NCBI GenBank assembly: GCA_022799315.1
Contig: JAAWOE010000013.1
Span: 1 to 40,162 of the forward strand
Reading direction: 5' to 3'
DNA from: Clostridia bacterium
GTDB lineage: Bacteria; Bacillota; Clostridia; TANB77; CAG-508
Length of the DNA: 40,162 nt
Shown: positions 25,870 to 36,969 of the stretch, piece by piece
How positions within the stretch are numbered: the first letter of the stretch is position 1
Layout of the letters: each line of letters begins with the position of its first letter
Program-made: the position numbers and the translations under genes
The notes under the pieces: model-generated
Databases searched by the model: none
The model's input: only the letters and a program-made list of their open reading frames with translations
Told to the model about the DNA's origin: nothing

Positions 25870-28653
25870 CTATTTTAAATTTTCGCTACATCTATGGCAA
25901 ACATGTGGGTGGCTTTGATCTTCTCCTACTGTTTCTGAATACATCCAACATCTTTCACATTTTTCACCTGGTGCAACCGTTACTTCTACACCAACTATAG
26001 AATCTTTATCTTCTTCCTTTTTCCCTTCTTTTATCTCTATAGCAGAAACTATAAATATTTCTTTTAGAAGTTCTTCTTTTCCTTTTATAAATTCATATTC
26101 CTTACCATCTGCATATAATGTTACTTTTGCAGCAAGAGATAATCCTATTTCTTTATTTGCTCTTGCTATTTCTAATTTCTTTGCCACTTCATCTTTAATC
26201 TTAATTAGTTTTTCCCATTTTTCTTCTAATTCTTTATTGTCATATTCAGGGTTTACTACTGGGTAATATGAAAGCATTACACTTTCGCTATTTTCTCCAT
26301 CTTTATGTGGCATATATTTCCATATTTCTTCTGCTGTAAAACATGTCATAGGTGCAAGAATTCTTACTAAACTAGATAGTATTTCATACATTGTAGTTTG
26401 TGCTGCTCTTCTTTCAATAGAATCTGTTTTTGAAGTATATAATCTATCTTTTATTATATCTAAATAGAAAGCACTCATATCTACAACACAGAACTGATTT
26501 ATTGCATGGTAAGCATTGTGAAAATCATATACATCATAAGCATCACAACAATCTTTTATCAGCTTGTTTAATTTTGTTAATGCCCATTTATCAATTTCTT
26601 GTAAATCTTCATATGGAACTGGATTATTAACATCGAAATCATGAATATTTCCAAGTATATATCTTGCTGTATTACGTATCTTTCTATAAACCTCTGTTAC
26701 TTGTTTTATAATGTTTTTAGAACCACTTACATCTGATTTATAATCTGATGATAATACCCAAAGTCTTAATACGTCTGCTCCAGATTCATTTGTAACATCT
26801 TTTGGATCTATACCATTTCCAAGGCTCTTAGACATTTTTCTTCCTTGCTCATCTACTGTATAACCATGTGTTAGAACTTCTTTATATGGTGCTTTTCCTT
26901 TTGTTGCAACAGAAGTTAATAATGAAGATTGGAACCATCCTCTATATTGGTCACTTCCTTCTAAGTAAAGGTTTGCTTCTGGAAGACCACGTTCTGCTAG
27001 TACTGATTCATGTGTAGAACCAGAATCAAACCAAACATCCATTATATCTGTTTCTTTCTTAAATTCTGTACTTCCACAATGAGGACATTTAGCACCTTCT
27101 GGCATAAGTTCTTTTTCAGATAAATCAAACCATGCATTTGAACCTTTATCTTTAAATATCTCCTGTACTTTTTCTAAACTTTCAGGTGTTACATATTCTT
27201 TTTCACAATCTGCACAATAGAATATTGGTATTGGTACACCCCATGTTCTTTGACGAGAAATACACCAATCGTTTCTATCTTCTACCATTTTAGAGATTCT
27301 TTCTTCTCCCCAAGCTGGATACCATTTAACACCTTTTATTGCTTCTAGTGTTTCTTTTCTAAATCCATCAACAGATGCAAACCATTGGTTTGTTGCTCTA
27401 TATATTACTGGGTGTTTACATCTCCAACAATGTGGATATGAGTGATTTACATCTTCTGATACAAGTAGATATCCGTTTTCATCTAACCATTTTATTATTT
27501 CTTTATCAGATTTTGCATAGTACATTCCTGCAAATGGTCCCGCTTCTTCTGTTTGATGTCCTTTAGCATTTATTGTTACAACTATATCTAATCCGTTTTT
27601 TAATCCGCAAAGATAATCCTCTTTACCATAACCAGGAGCTGTATGAACTGCACCTGTACCTGTATCTAATTCTACTAAAATTGTATCATCTGAACCAAGT
27701 ACAACTCTTGAATCTCTATCTAAAAATGGGTGTTTACAAATAACTCCTTCTAGGTCACTACCATCAAATTCAGCTATTTTCTCATACTCAGTTATTCCTG
27801 CTTTTTCCATAACTTTATCTACAAGTTCTGTTGCTATAATTAGTTTTTCTTTTTTGGTATCTACTATGCTATATTTAAAATCTCCACCTATTGTTATTCC
27901 CATATTTCCTGGTAATGTCCATGGAGTTGTCGTCCATATTACAAATGAAGTATTTTCTTCATCAAATTTTCCCTTTGCATCTTTTACAGGAAATTTTACA
28001 TATGCTGTATGAGAATTTATATCTTTATATTCAATTTCTGCTTCTGCAAGTGCTGTTTCACAATCTGTACACCAGTATACTGGTTTTAATCCTTTATAAA
28101 TATAACCTTTTTTATACATATCAGCAAATACACCAATTTGTTTCGCTTCCATTTGTGGTTGATATGTTATATATGGATTATCCCAATCTCCTAATACTCC
28201 TAAACGTTTAAATCCTACTATTTGTTTATCTTTGTAATCCATTGTAAATTGTTTACAAGTATCACGGAATGTATTAACTGGTATTTCATCTCTATTTAAT
28301 CCTAGCTTTTCTATTGCCTTTTTCTCTGTTGGCATACCATGTGTATCGAAACCTGGAACGTATGGAGTATAATACCCTTTTAAGTTTTTATATCTTACAA
28401 TTGTATCTTTTAATACTTTATTTAATGCGTGTCCTAAATGTATTTCTCCGTTTGCATATGGAGGTCCATCATGTAAAACAAATGGTTCTTTTCCTTCGTT
28501 TTTCTTAAGCATTTTTTCGTATAGACCTTTTTCAAATACTTCTTCTAATATTTTAGGTTCATTTTCTGGAAGGCTTGCTCTCATTGGAAAGTCTGTTTTT
28601 GGTAAGTTTAATGTTTCACTGTAATTTACTTTTTCTTCTGACATTTTATTCAC
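25870..28653 (-). CDS. ileS: Isoleucyl-tRNA synthetase
   Basis: 927 aa class I synthetase charging tRNA-Ile. HIGH box in P-Y-A-N-G-E-I-H-L-G-H-A-L near residue 70; editing domain with W-T-T-T-P-W-T-L-P; KMSKS box G-R-K-M-S-K-S near residue 600; C-terminal zinc finger C-E-R-C-W-M-Y and C-H-R-C. The length and C-terminal zinc fit the bacterial type. An Ile T-box leader precedes it. I see no in-frame CGG. Confidence 0.97.
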   Translation of the reverse strand: MNKMSEEKVNYSETLNLPKTDFPMRASLPENEPKILEEVFEKGLYEKMLKKNEGKEPFVLHDGPPYANGEIHLGHALNKVLKDTIVRYKNLKGYYTPYVPGFDTHGMPTEKKAIEKLGLNRDEIPVNTFRDTCKQFTMDYKDKQIVGFKRLGVLGDWDNPYITYQPQMEAKQIGVFADMYKKGYIYKGLKPVYWCTDCETALAEAEIEYKDINSHTAYVKFPVKDAKGKFDEENTSFVIWTTTPWTLPGNMGITIGGDFKYSIVDTKKEKLIIATELVDKVMEKAGITEYEKIAEFDGSDLEGVICKHPFLDRDSRVVLGSDDTILVELDTGTGAVHTAPGYGKEDYLCGLKNGLDIVVTINAKGHQTEEAGPFAGMYYAKSDKEIIKWLDENGYLLVSEDVNHSYPHCWRCKHPVIYRATNQWFASVDGFRKETLEAIKGVKWYPAWGEERISKMVEDRNDWCISRQRTWGVPIPIFYCADCEKEYVTPESLEKVQEIFKDKGSNAWFDLSEKELMPEGAKCPHCGSTEFKKETDIMDVWFDSGSTHESVLAERGLPEANLYLEGSDQYRGWFQSSLLTSVATKGKAPYKEVLTHGYTVDEQGRKMSKSLGNGIDPKDVTNESGADVLRLWVLSSDYKSDVSGSKNIIKQVTEVYRKIRNTARYILGNIHDFDVNNPVPYEDLQEIDKWALTKLNKLIKDCCDAYDVYDFHNAYHAINQFCVVDMSAFYLDIIKDRLYTSKTDSIERRAAQTTMYEILSSLVRILAPMTCFTAEEIWKYMPHKDGENSESVMLSYYPVVNPEYDNKELEEKWEKLIKIKDEVAKKLEIARANKEIGLSLAAKVTLYADGKEYEFIKGKEELLKEIFIVSAIEIKEGKKEEDKDSIVGVEVTVAPGEKCERCWMYSETVGEDQSHPHVCHRCSENLK

Positions 28654-28731
28654 TCCTATCTTAATTTAAAACTAGTAAAATTTTTTCTTATGAATCCTCT
28701 TCATCTTAACAATTAATCTAGTCACTGTTTT

Positions 28732-28757
28732 GCGGGCGATTAAAATCGCCCCTACAT
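28732..28757. repeat. Short palindromic REP-like repeat
   Basis: GCGGGCGAT-TAAA-ATCGCCCC followed by TACATCC, which on the - strand reads GGATGTAGGGGCGAT. Related palindromes with the same GTAGGGG start occur at 32389-32495. Non-coding, between ileS and its leader. Confidence 0.6.
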
Positions 28758-28794
28758 CCTTGACCCTATAATAAAGTATTACTAATTTTATATA

Positions 28795-29056
28795 ACAAAA
28801 AAGCCATTCATCCTAATAAATTAGGACGAAATGGCTTATATTCCGCGGTACCACCTATTTTAAAAATAAGCAAAACTTATTTTTCTCTTCATTACCTTAT
28901 AACGTAGGTTAAGCGATTTATCTTACTATTATTTTTCAGATAAATAACAAAAAGGTGATAACAAATAAATTATTATGCTGCTAGAATCACACCAACCTCT
29001 AGCTCTCTTTTGCTTTTACTTTATTTATCGTGTCCTTTTTATAGTCTTTTTTATTT
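28795..29056 (-). promoter_or_regulatory. T-box leader of ileS
   Basis: The T-box AATAGGTGGTACCGCGGAA lies at about 28859-28841. A terminator stem AAGCCATT/AATGGCTT (28838-28801) with a T-run follows. A likely specifier codon ATC (Ile) sits at 28959-28957, and an AG-bulge-like region (GGTTGGTGTG) lies in stem I. Uncharged tRNA-Ile should promote read-through into ileS. This fills the non-coding 28654-29122. Confidence 0.93.
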
Positions 29057-29061
29057 TTAAT

Positions 29062-29090
29062 ATTCTATCACTTAATTATATTTTTAGCAA
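29062..29090 (-). promoter_or_regulatory. Promoter of the ileS T-box
   Basis: TTGCTA (29090-29085), 17 bases, TAGAAT (29067-29062). Confidence 0.65.
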
Positions 29091-29122
29091 GTATTTTTTG
29101 TAACTATTTTTGTAGTTTCTAA

Positions 29123-30251
29123 TTATTTTACTAAGAATATCTCATATATATAAATATCTACTGTTGATTTTATACCACTTAGATATTCTCCAACAGTCAT
29201 AACTGCATTCAAATATGCTTCTTTATTATATTCTCTAACGTCATAATACTCTTCTTTTTCACCCCTGTCTATAGATTCCCATCCATACACACTTTCGATA
29301 TTTGAATCATTAGCTATCATTCCCCAATCATTACATTTCTTATTTTGAGTAGTTCTTAAATATGAACCAACTTCAACACCTGAAATTTCAATGTCTTTTT
29401 TAATTACCACTCCCTTATATTGTGAAAAATCAATTTTGTCTTTCGTTACATAATTAATTTGTTGATGAGCATTTGGATAGTTTTTGTTTGAAGCTCTGGT
29501 ATAAATACAATCTTCTCTAAAATATGGAGAGCCCGACAATGTACACTGCTTACCACATATAGGATTCTCAAATTCTGTAAATGATGTTCCATTATAGTAT
29601 AAATACTCTCTTTCTTCTACTGTTAGTTTACATGTAGCATATACTTTCTTTCCATCAATTGATTTACATTCTATACTTGTCTCACCACTTGTTACTGGTG
29701 TAATATTTCCATTAGCATCTATTGTAGCTATATTTTTGTCTTTTATACTCCATTTATACTGTCCTTTTTTTATTCCTTCTGTTATTACTTTTATTTGTGT
29801 TACATTTTTAATATTTATATTTTCTTGGTTTGTTATTCCTATTATTATCTCTTCATTATCTAAAGTTAAACTTGATATTGTATCATCTTCTTTAAACTTT
29901 CCTAAATGTTCAGAAATCTCTGGCACATTTCTATCTATCCCGAAACATCCATCCATTTACTAATACAATATCCTCGTCTATAATTGTCATATTTTGCTCT
30001 TCTATCTTGCTTGTTAAGTATTTGTCTTTATTATAGTTAATATTTATCTCCTTTTCTGCTTGCATATTTAAAAATAGAATCTCTAATTTTTCTCTTGAAC
30101 TTGTTTCATTATTTTTTTGCACTGTATATTTTGCTATATTGATTAATCCTTTTTCTCCTAATGCTAAACTTATTACTACTCCTGCTAAAATCAGCATTAA
30201 AATTATAGTTATAATTAGCGCAATTAATGTGATACCTTGTTTCTTCTTCAT
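29123..30251 (-). CDS. Type IV pilin-like surface protein with Ig-like domain, frame joined by +1 shift at CGGG
   Basis: The N-terminus is a type IV prepilin signal: basic M-K-K-K-Q, then G-I-T-L-I-A-L-I-I-T and a long hydrophobic helix, to be cut by a prepilin peptidase. After a variable linker comes V-L-V-N-G-W-M-F. Codon 104 is CGG (29942-29940), and this frame stops three codons later. Reading C-GGG gives F-G-I-D-R-N-V-P, as in related clostridial proteins with N-G-W-x-F-x-I-D-R-x-V-P, and continues for 273 codons. The C-terminal part has a Big_2-type Ig-like domain (A-T-I-D-A-N-G-N-I-T-P-V-T-S-G) and a beta-rich end. The joined length is about 376 aa. The fourth base is G, unlike the other four sites. 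Confidence 0.8.
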
Positions 30252-30320
30252 CCTTCTTTTGTTTCTCCCTAAATTTTATTTGTAATCATTTTATTTTAAG
30301 CTTTCATTTGTTTCAATAAT

Positions 30321-30356
30321 ATTTATGTATATTACCTATTAAAAATATACATAAAT
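30321..30356 (-). terminator. Possible clpX terminator
   Basis: ATTTATGTATATT (30321-30333) pairs with AATATACATAAAT (30344-30356). AT-rich, followed on the - strand by ATTATTG; a weak but plausible end for clpX. Confidence 0.45.
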
Positions 30357-30402
30357 CGTTTATCTGTAGGGTTTTATTATATTACCTCTTGTATCTCTAT
30401 TT

Positions 30403-31710
30403 TTATGCTGTTTCGCTATTTTTTTGTATAATTTTTCTTTTTCTTATATGTTTTTTAGGTGCTTTGTTTTCATTTAATATTATTTTTGGTGCTTTTCCAT
30501 CTTGTACTGTTTCCTTTGTAACAATACATTTCTCAATTTTTGGATTTGATGGAATATCAAACATAATGTCTCTCATTATTTCTTCAATAATTGAACGTAA
30601 ACCTCTTGCTCCTGTATTTCTTGCAATTGCTTTATCTACAATTACATTTAAAGCCTCATCTTCGAACTCTAATTCTACATCATCAAGTTCTAGTAGCTTT
30701 TTATATTGTTTTACTAATGCATTTTTAGGTTCTGTCACAATTTTAATTAAAGCTTCTCTATCTAATTCTTTTAAAGTCGCAATTATTGGAAGTCTACCTA
30801 CAAATTCTGGTATTAATCCAAATTTCAATAAATCTTGTGGTAATAATTCACTATATACTGCTGCTTTATCAATTTCTTTTTTACTTTCGATTTTTGCACC
30901 AAAACCTATAGTTTTTTTACCAACTCTTTCATTAATTATTTTATCTAATCCTTCAAAAGCTCCTCCACATATGAATAATATGTTTGATGTGTTAATTTGT
31001 AAAAATTCTTGATGTGGATGTTTTCTTCCTCCTTGCGGTGGAACAGAAGCAGTTGTACCTTCAACAATTTTTAATAAAGCTTGTTGTACACCTTCTCCAC
31101 TAACATCTCTTGTAATAGATGGATTTTCTGATTTTCTTGTTATTTTATCTATTTCATCAATGTATATTATTCCTTTTTCTGCAAGTTCAATGTCGTAATC
31201 TGCTGCTTGAATAAGTTTTAATAATATGTTTTCAACGTCTTCACCAACATAACCCGCTTCTGTTAGAGTAGTTGCATCTGCTATTGCAAATGGTACTTTT
31301 AAAATTTTTGCAAGAGTTTGTGCAAGTAATGTTTTTCCACATCCTGTTGGTCCTAATAATAAGACGTTACTTTTTTGAATTTCTACATCATTTATTTCAT
31401 CTTCTGCATTAATTCTTTTATAATGATTGTACACAGCAACCGCAAGTGTCCTTTTTGCCTCTTCTTGACCAATTACATATTCATCTAATGTCTTTTTTAT
31501 TTCTTCTGGTTTTGGTAATGTACTTACTTCTTCAATTGTATAACCTGCTTCATCTTCTTCTAAATAGTCTTCTTCAATTATGTTTTTACATAGCGAAACA
31601 CATTCATCACAAATATATACGCCAGGTCCTGCTACAATTCTTTTAACATTATTTTGTGTTTTACCACAAAAAGAACATTTAATATTTTTTTCATTTTGGT
31701 TTTTAGCCAT
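30403..31710 (-). CDS. clpX: ClpX ATPase, unfoldase of ClpXP
   Basis: 435 aa AAA+ unfoldase. N-terminal zinc-binding domain C-S-F-C-G-K and C-D-E-C (residues about 12-37); Walker A G-P-T-G-C-G-K-T; Walker B I-I-Y-I-D-E-I-D; pore loop G-Y-V-G-E; the I-G-F motif that docks on ClpP (K-K-T-I-G-F-G-A); arginine-containing sensor 2 region near G-A-R-G-L-R. AGGAGG precedes the start. The order tig-clpP-clpX is the common one and suggests shared control. Confidence 0.97.
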   Translation of the reverse strand: MAKNQNEKNIKCSFCGKTQNNVKRIVAGPGVYICDECVSLCKNIIEEDYLEEDEAGYTIEEVSTLPKPEEIKKTLDEYVIGQEEAKRTLAVAVYNHYKRINAEDEINDVEIQKSNVLLLGPTGCGKTLLAQTLAKILKVPFAIADATTLTEAGYVGEDVENILLKLIQAADYDIELAEKGIIYIDEIDKITRKSENPSITRDVSGEGVQQALLKIVEGTTASVPPQGGRKHPHQEFLQINTSNILFICGGAFEGLDKIINERVGKKTIGFGAKIESKKEIDKAAVYSELLPQDLLKFGLIPEFVGRLPIIATLKELDREALIKIVTEPKNALVKQYKKLLELDDVELEFEDEALNVIVDKAIARNTGARGLRSIIEEIMRDIMFDIPSNPKIEKCIVTKETVQDGKAPKIILNENKAPKKHIRKRKIIQKNSETA

Positions 31711-31764
31711 TTCATCCTCCTAGTTATATATATGAAAAATAGTTTGTTTATTGTTCATATATAA

Positions 31765-32370
31765 TTACATTCTTTTTTCCATAATTCCATCAATTAGTCC
31801 ATATTTTAGAGCTTCTTCTGCTGTCATATAGTTATCTCTTTCAGTATCTTTTTCTATTGTTTCTAAACTTTGACCTGTTCTATCACTTAATAATTTATTT
31901 AATTTTGCTCTTGTTTTTACCATATGATCTGCATGTATTTTTATTTCTGTTGCTTGACCAGAAATTCCATTTCCACCTATTAATGGTTGGTGGATTAGTA
32001 TTTCAGCATTTGGGGTTGCAAATCTCTTTCCTTTTTCTCCAGAAGCAAGTAGTACTGCCCCCATACTTGCTGCCATTCCTATACAAATTGTAGTAACTGG
32101 ACATTTAATATAATTCATTGTATCTACAATTCCCATTCCATCTGTAATTGAACCACCTGGTGAGTTAATATAAAGACTTATTTCTTTATCTGGATCTTCT
32201 GATTCTAGGAATAAAAGTTGTGCAATTACCAAGCTTGCTGTTGTTGGATTAACATCTTCTCCTAAAAATATAATTCTATCTTTTAAAAGTCTAGAGAATA
32301 TATCATATGATCTTTCTCCTTTATTGGTTTGTTCAATAACATATGGAACTAAACTATTTTTTTCTAACAT
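31765..32370 (-). CDS. clpP: ClpP protease subunit
   Basis: 201 aa. I chose ATG 32370 (AAGGAGG before it) over the TTG upstream. Serine protease: Ser in G-M-A-A-S-M-G-A, His in I-L-I-H-Q-P-L. The N-terminal V-P-Y-V-I-E-Q is standard. It forms the tetradecamer partnered by ClpX, 54 bases downstream. Confidence 0.97.
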   Translation of the reverse strand: MLEKNSLVPYVIEQTNKGERSYDIFSRLLKDRIIFLGEDVNPTTASLVIAQLLFLESEDPDKEISLYINSPGGSITDGMGIVDTMNYIKCPVTTICIGMAASMGAVLLASGEKGKRFATPNAEILIHQPLIGGNGISGQATEIKIHADHMVKTRAKLNKLLSDRTGQSLETIEKDTERDNYMTAEEALKYGLIDGIMEKRM

Positions 32371-32388
32371 AACATTTTCCTCCTTCAA

Positions 32389-32530
32389 AAGTACGGGTCG
32401 ATGAGGTCATCGCCCCCTACATCCTTATTCTTCATTTTAAATTTTCACTATTTTTGGGGACAATGTAGTCACCAAGCCCCCTACATTATTTTTTGTCTCT
32501 AGGTAGACACGAGGCCTGCCTCTATAATCC
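32389..32530. repeat. Cluster of GTAGGGG palindromes between tig and clpP
   Basis: On the - strand two units begin with GTAGGGGG: one near 32420-32393 with GCGATGACCTCATCG, the other near 32485-32450 with CTTGGTGACTACATTGTCCCC. A third GC-rich palindrome GAGGCAGGCCTCG lies near 32510. They resemble the unit at 28732. Non-coding; probably a REP-like dispersed family. Confidence 0.55.
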
Positions 32531-32602
32531 TATTTTATATCATAAAAGTTAGAGGTTGTCAAAAATTATATTTTACTTCCTCTAACTTTCCCTTTTACTA
32601 CT

Positions 32603-33886
32603 TTATTTTATTTTTGCGTTTTCAACTATGAATTCTACAGCTCTTTCATTTTTTAATGATTCTTCTAAGTATTTTACAAATGCTTCATTTTCTTTTAATT
32701 GTTCTTCTTTTTGTCCATACATTTCTGCCATTTCTTTAATTTTAGCACTAACTTTTTCAGAATCTGCTTCAATATTTTCAGCTTTAATTATTGCTTCTAA
32801 TACTAATCTACTTTTTACAGATGTTTTTGCTTGTTCTTCATATTCTTTTCTAAATTCTTCGTTTGTTTTACCAATCATTTGTAAATAATTTTCTAATTTC
32901 ATTCCTTGGTAAGAAAGTCTTTGTTCAATTTCTTTTACCATGTTATCTGTTTCTGTTTCAATCATTCCAGATGGAATATCAATTTCAACATTATCACATA
33001 CAGCTTTTACAGCTGCATCTTCTGTTTCATATTTTGCTTTATTTTTGTTTTCTTCTTCAATTTTTTCTTTGATGCTTGCTTTTAATTCTGCTAATGTATC
33101 AAATTCGCTAACATCTTTTGCAAATTCGTCATCTAAAGCTGGCATTTCTTTTTTCTTGATTTCATGTAATTTGATTTTAAATGTTGCATCTTTTCCTTTT
33201 AGTTCTTCTGAGAAGTATTCTTCTGGGAATTTTACATTAATGTCTTTTTCTTCATCAATTTTCATTCCTATAATTTGTTCTTCAAATCCCGGTATGAAAG
33301 TATTGCTTCCTATTGTTAATTCATGATTTTCAGCTTTTCCACCTTCAAATGCTTTCCCATCAACAAATCCTTCAAAATCTATTACTGTAATATCTCCATT
33401 TTCTACTGCTCTATCTTCAACAGAAACTAATCTTGCATTTTTTTCTTGCATATGTCCAAGTTCATGGTCAACATCAGCGTCAGATACATTATACTCAACT
33501 TTTTTTAATTCTATACCTTTATATTTTCCAAGTTTTACTTCTGGTTTTGTTTGAACTACTGCTGTAAATATTAGGTCTTGTCCTTTTCCTATTTGTTTAA
33601 CATCTATATCTGGATGGCTAACAGCTTCGATATTATTTTCTTTTAATTCTTTTTCATATACTTCTGGCACTACTTCATTAAAAGCATCTTCGTAGAATAT
33701 TTCATCTCCATAATATTTTTCAACTATGTTCATTGGTGCTTTTCCTTTTCTAAAGCCAGGTATATTAAAGTATTTTGCACTTTTTGCATATACTTTTTTA
33801 ATTGCTTCATCAAATTTTGCAGCTTCAATTGTAAATTCTAATTTTAATTCGTTTTTGTTTTCTGTGTTTTCAACTTTTATACTCAT
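32603..33886 (-). CDS. tig: Trigger factor
   Basis: 427 aa ribosome-bound chaperone and prolyl isomerase. N-terminal ribosome-binding signature G-F-R-K-G-K-A-P; FKBP domain (about 160-245) with D-F-E-G-F-V-D-G and F-I-P-G-F-E-E-Q; helical C-terminal arms. Normal length and no frame problem. Its C-C-G-G-G-A in P-G-F is out of the CGG frame, so it is not a recoding site. Confidence 0.97.
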   Translation of the reverse strand: MSIKVENTENKNELKLEFTIEAAKFDEAIKKVYAKSAKYFNIPGFRKGKAPMNIVEKYYGDEIFYEDAFNEVVPEVYEKELKENNIEAVSHPDIDVKQIGKGQDLIFTAVVQTKPEVKLGKYKGIELKKVEYNVSDADVDHELGHMQEKNARLVSVEDRAVENGDITVIDFEGFVDGKAFEGGKAENHELTIGSNTFIPGFEEQIIGMKIDEEKDINVKFPEEYFSEELKGKDATFKIKLHEIKKKEMPALDDEFAKDVSEFDTLAELKASIKEKIEEENKNKAKYETEDAAVKAVCDNVEIDIPSGMIETETDNMVKEIEQRLSYQGMKLENYLQMIGKTNEEFRKEYEEQAKTSVKSRLVLEAIIKAENIEADSEKVSAKIKEMAEMYGQKEEQLKENEAFVKYLEESLKNERAVEFIVENAKIK

Positions 33887-33980
33887 TTAATTCAAATCCT
33901 TTCTTGCTTTTTAAATTAGCCTTTATATTATACCACGTTTTTCTAAGATTGCAAGTGTTTTAGTTAAAGAAATTGAACAA

Positions 33981-34001
33981 GGAACGGCAATATGCCGTTC
34001 C
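33981..34001. terminator. Hairpin near islet gene D
   Basis: GGAACGGCA (33981-33989) pairs with TGCCGTTCC (33993-34001), then CGTTCGTTTTTT on the + strand. It ends islet gene D on the - strand; the better T-run is on the + strand. Confidence 0.6.
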
Positions 34002-34028
34002 CGTTCGTTTTTTGGTACTTAAATAACT

Positions 34029-34388
34029 TTAATGAAAGGGTTTAACGCTGTAAATAATGGTGTTTTCTTCCACGCGGTATCCTCTCTTCATAACTTCATC
34101 GAGCTTCTTCAGATACTTTTCCTTTATCTTGCCCTTTAAACGAATAACAACTCTTATTCGCTGTTTTCCCGTGGTGCTTCTGAGCTCAGAATTGGCAAGT
34201 TGCCTTTGCTGTGGATGTTTCAAGACTTCAACTTCTCTTTCCTCCTCATAATCCCAATGTTTTTCCAGACTCGGCAGGAATTCGATGTAGGTGATTTCGA
34301 AACCTTTTAACTTCACGGCTCTTGCTGCTCTTCTAGCCACCTTCCGCTGTGCCTCCATAAATTCTCTTACTTTGTTTACATCCTTCAT
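34029..34388 (-). CDS. Islet gene D: unknown basic 119-aa protein, higher GC, early CGG
   Basis: ATG 34388 follows AAGGAGG. Strongly basic N-terminus (A-Q-R-K-V-A-R-R-A-A-R-A), a middle with W-D-Y-E-E-E-R-E-V-E and a basic beta/alpha C-terminal half (R-I-R-V-V-I-R-L-K-G-K). RNA or DNA binding is possible from charge alone; no family recognised. Codon 15 is CGG (34346-34344) in Q-R-K and is its only CGG. A +1 shift there stops after about ten residues. The base composition contrasts with tig and the S4 gene on either side. Confidence 0.78.
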   Translation of the reverse strand: MKDVNKVREFMEAQRKVARRAARAVKLKGFEITYIEFLPSLEKHWDYEEEREVEVLKHPQQRQLANSELRSTTGKQRIRVVIRLKGKIKEKYLKKLDEVMKRGYRVEENTIIYSVKPFH

Positions 34389-34422
34389 TTGTTGTACCTC
34401 CTTGTTGCATTTTAGTATTTAT

Positions 34423-34451
34423 ATTTTATCACTATTTATGTAAATAAACAA
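34423..34451 (-). promoter_or_regulatory. Promoter of islet gene D
   Basis: TTGTTT (34451-34446), 17 bases, TAAAAT (34428-34423). Confidence 0.6.
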
Positions 34452-34465
34452 GTACAATAAACAAT

Positions 34466-35269
34466 TTAGATATATTTTTCTATTTTTAATATATATCTGC
34501 CTTTTTTTGTATTTCCAACCTGTTCTACTATTTCAAACTTACCCTTTCCTCGAATAGTAATTTTATCTCCTACATTTATTGCTTTAGAATCTTTTGTAAT
34601 AGGCTCATAATTTACAAATACTCTTTCAGCTCTAATTATTTCTTCTGCTTTTGTTCTTGAAGTTTTACAAAGTTCTGAAACAATATTGTCTAATCTTGTT
34701 GATGATACAATTATTTCTATTTCTTCTTTATTAATAACACACTTATGTATTTCATTAATTTCTTTTATTGATATTTGTGATTTTTGAAATCTTATTAATG
34801 TTGAAAGATGTTGCTCCAAAAATGGTACTATTTCATTTAGCACTATAATATGTGCACCTTCTTCCCATACAACAATATCTCCAATTTTTTCTCTTTTTAA
34901 ACCTAGCTTCATTAATCCGCCAAGATAATCTCTATGTGTATATTTTCCTTTTAAATCATTTGGTAATAATATTTCTATTACTTGCATAACAGAAGGATAA
35001 TTCTTTTCTACAATCTCTTTATTCCATTTTTCTGGGCAAAAAATAATTGTAGTTCTCTCAGCTTCTTCAAATCCGCCAAATATAATGTAATTTTCTATTT
35101 TATTACTTTTTAAAACTTTTTCTAGTAACAGTTTTTGTCTTGAATCTAAAAAATCTGTATTTTGGATTTTGTTTCTTTTACTACAAAGTACAATTTGATC
35201 TAACATTTTAGAAACAAGCAATCTATCTTCTTCATTTTTATAACTTTTTAATAATTCTTGTTTATTCAT
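34466..35269 (-). CDS. ylmH: S4-domain RNA-binding protein, YlmH type
   Basis: 267 aa. An N-terminal region with I-I-F-G-G-F-E-E-A-E-R and H-R-D-Y-L-G-G-L-M-K-L-G-L-K-R-E-K-I-G-D matches YlmH. The S4 RNA-binding domain follows at the C-terminus (R-L-D-N-I-V-S-E-L, then G-D-K-I-T-I-R-G-K-G). YlmH proteins bind ribosomes carrying peptidyl-tRNA and help rescue stalled 50S subunits. A stalled-ribosome factor is of interest in a genome with unusual decoding, but it is common in Firmicutes. Confidence 0.85.
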   Translation of the reverse strand: MNKQELLKSYKNEEDRLLVSKMLDQIVLCSKRNKIQNTDFLDSRQKLLLEKVLKSNKIENYIIFGGFEEAERTTIIFCPEKWNKEIVEKNYPSVMQVIEILLPNDLKGKYTHRDYLGGLMKLGLKREKIGDIVVWEEGAHIIVLNEIVPFLEQHLSTLIRFQKSQISIKEINEIHKCVINKEEIEIIVSSTRLDNIVSELCKTSRTKAEEIIRAERVFVNYEPITKDSKAINVGDKITIRGKGKFEIVEQVGNTKKGRYILKIEKYI

Positions 35270-35312
35270 TCTTTTTATTCCTTTTCTTTATACTAAAATT
35301 ATAATAGCATAA

Positions 35313-35354
35313 AAAAAGGTGAATTTCTATAATACTAGTAAAATTCACCTTTTT
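35313..35354. terminator. Terminator downstream of eno
   Basis: AAAAAGGTGAATTT (35313-35326) pairs with AAATTCACCTTTTT (35341-35354), a 14-bp stem with T-runs in both directions. Confidence 0.8.
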
Positions 35355-35379
35355 ATTAATTATATCTTTTTCATTATAA

Positions 35380-35574
35380 AGGATTCTTTTAAAATAAAAA
35401 TCACTAAATTTAGAAAAGCGCCTTGAAAGTAAATTTTGTATACGTATGTTTTAAAAATTTGTGGGAGAATCTCACACACTTGTGAGAGGGACCTGCAAAT
35501 TTTTATTACATACTGTGCAAAATTTAGCTTGAACAAGTTTTTCTATAATTTATGATTTTTATTAAAAGAATCCT
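35380..35574. mobile_element. MITE-like element, family 2
   Basis: About 195 bp with inverted ends: AGGATTCTTTTAAAATAAAA at the left and the complement of AGGATTCTTTTAATAAAAAT at the right. Nested inner pairs extend this (AAATTTTGTATAC near 35434 with CATACTGTGCAAAATTT near 35510, and AAAATTTG with CAAATTTT), so the whole element folds as an imperfect palindrome. No ORF. It sits between eno and its terminator. Only one copy is in this window. Confidence 0.65.
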
Positions 35575-35591
35575 CATAGTTTATAAAAAAT

Positions 35592-36884
<1,293 letters not shown>

Positions 36885-36969
36885 TTAATTTTTAGTTTAT
36901 ATAAAGTATGTTCTTTTTATTTGTAACTTATTCCAATATATAGAAAAAAATCTAGTAAATTGTACATCT

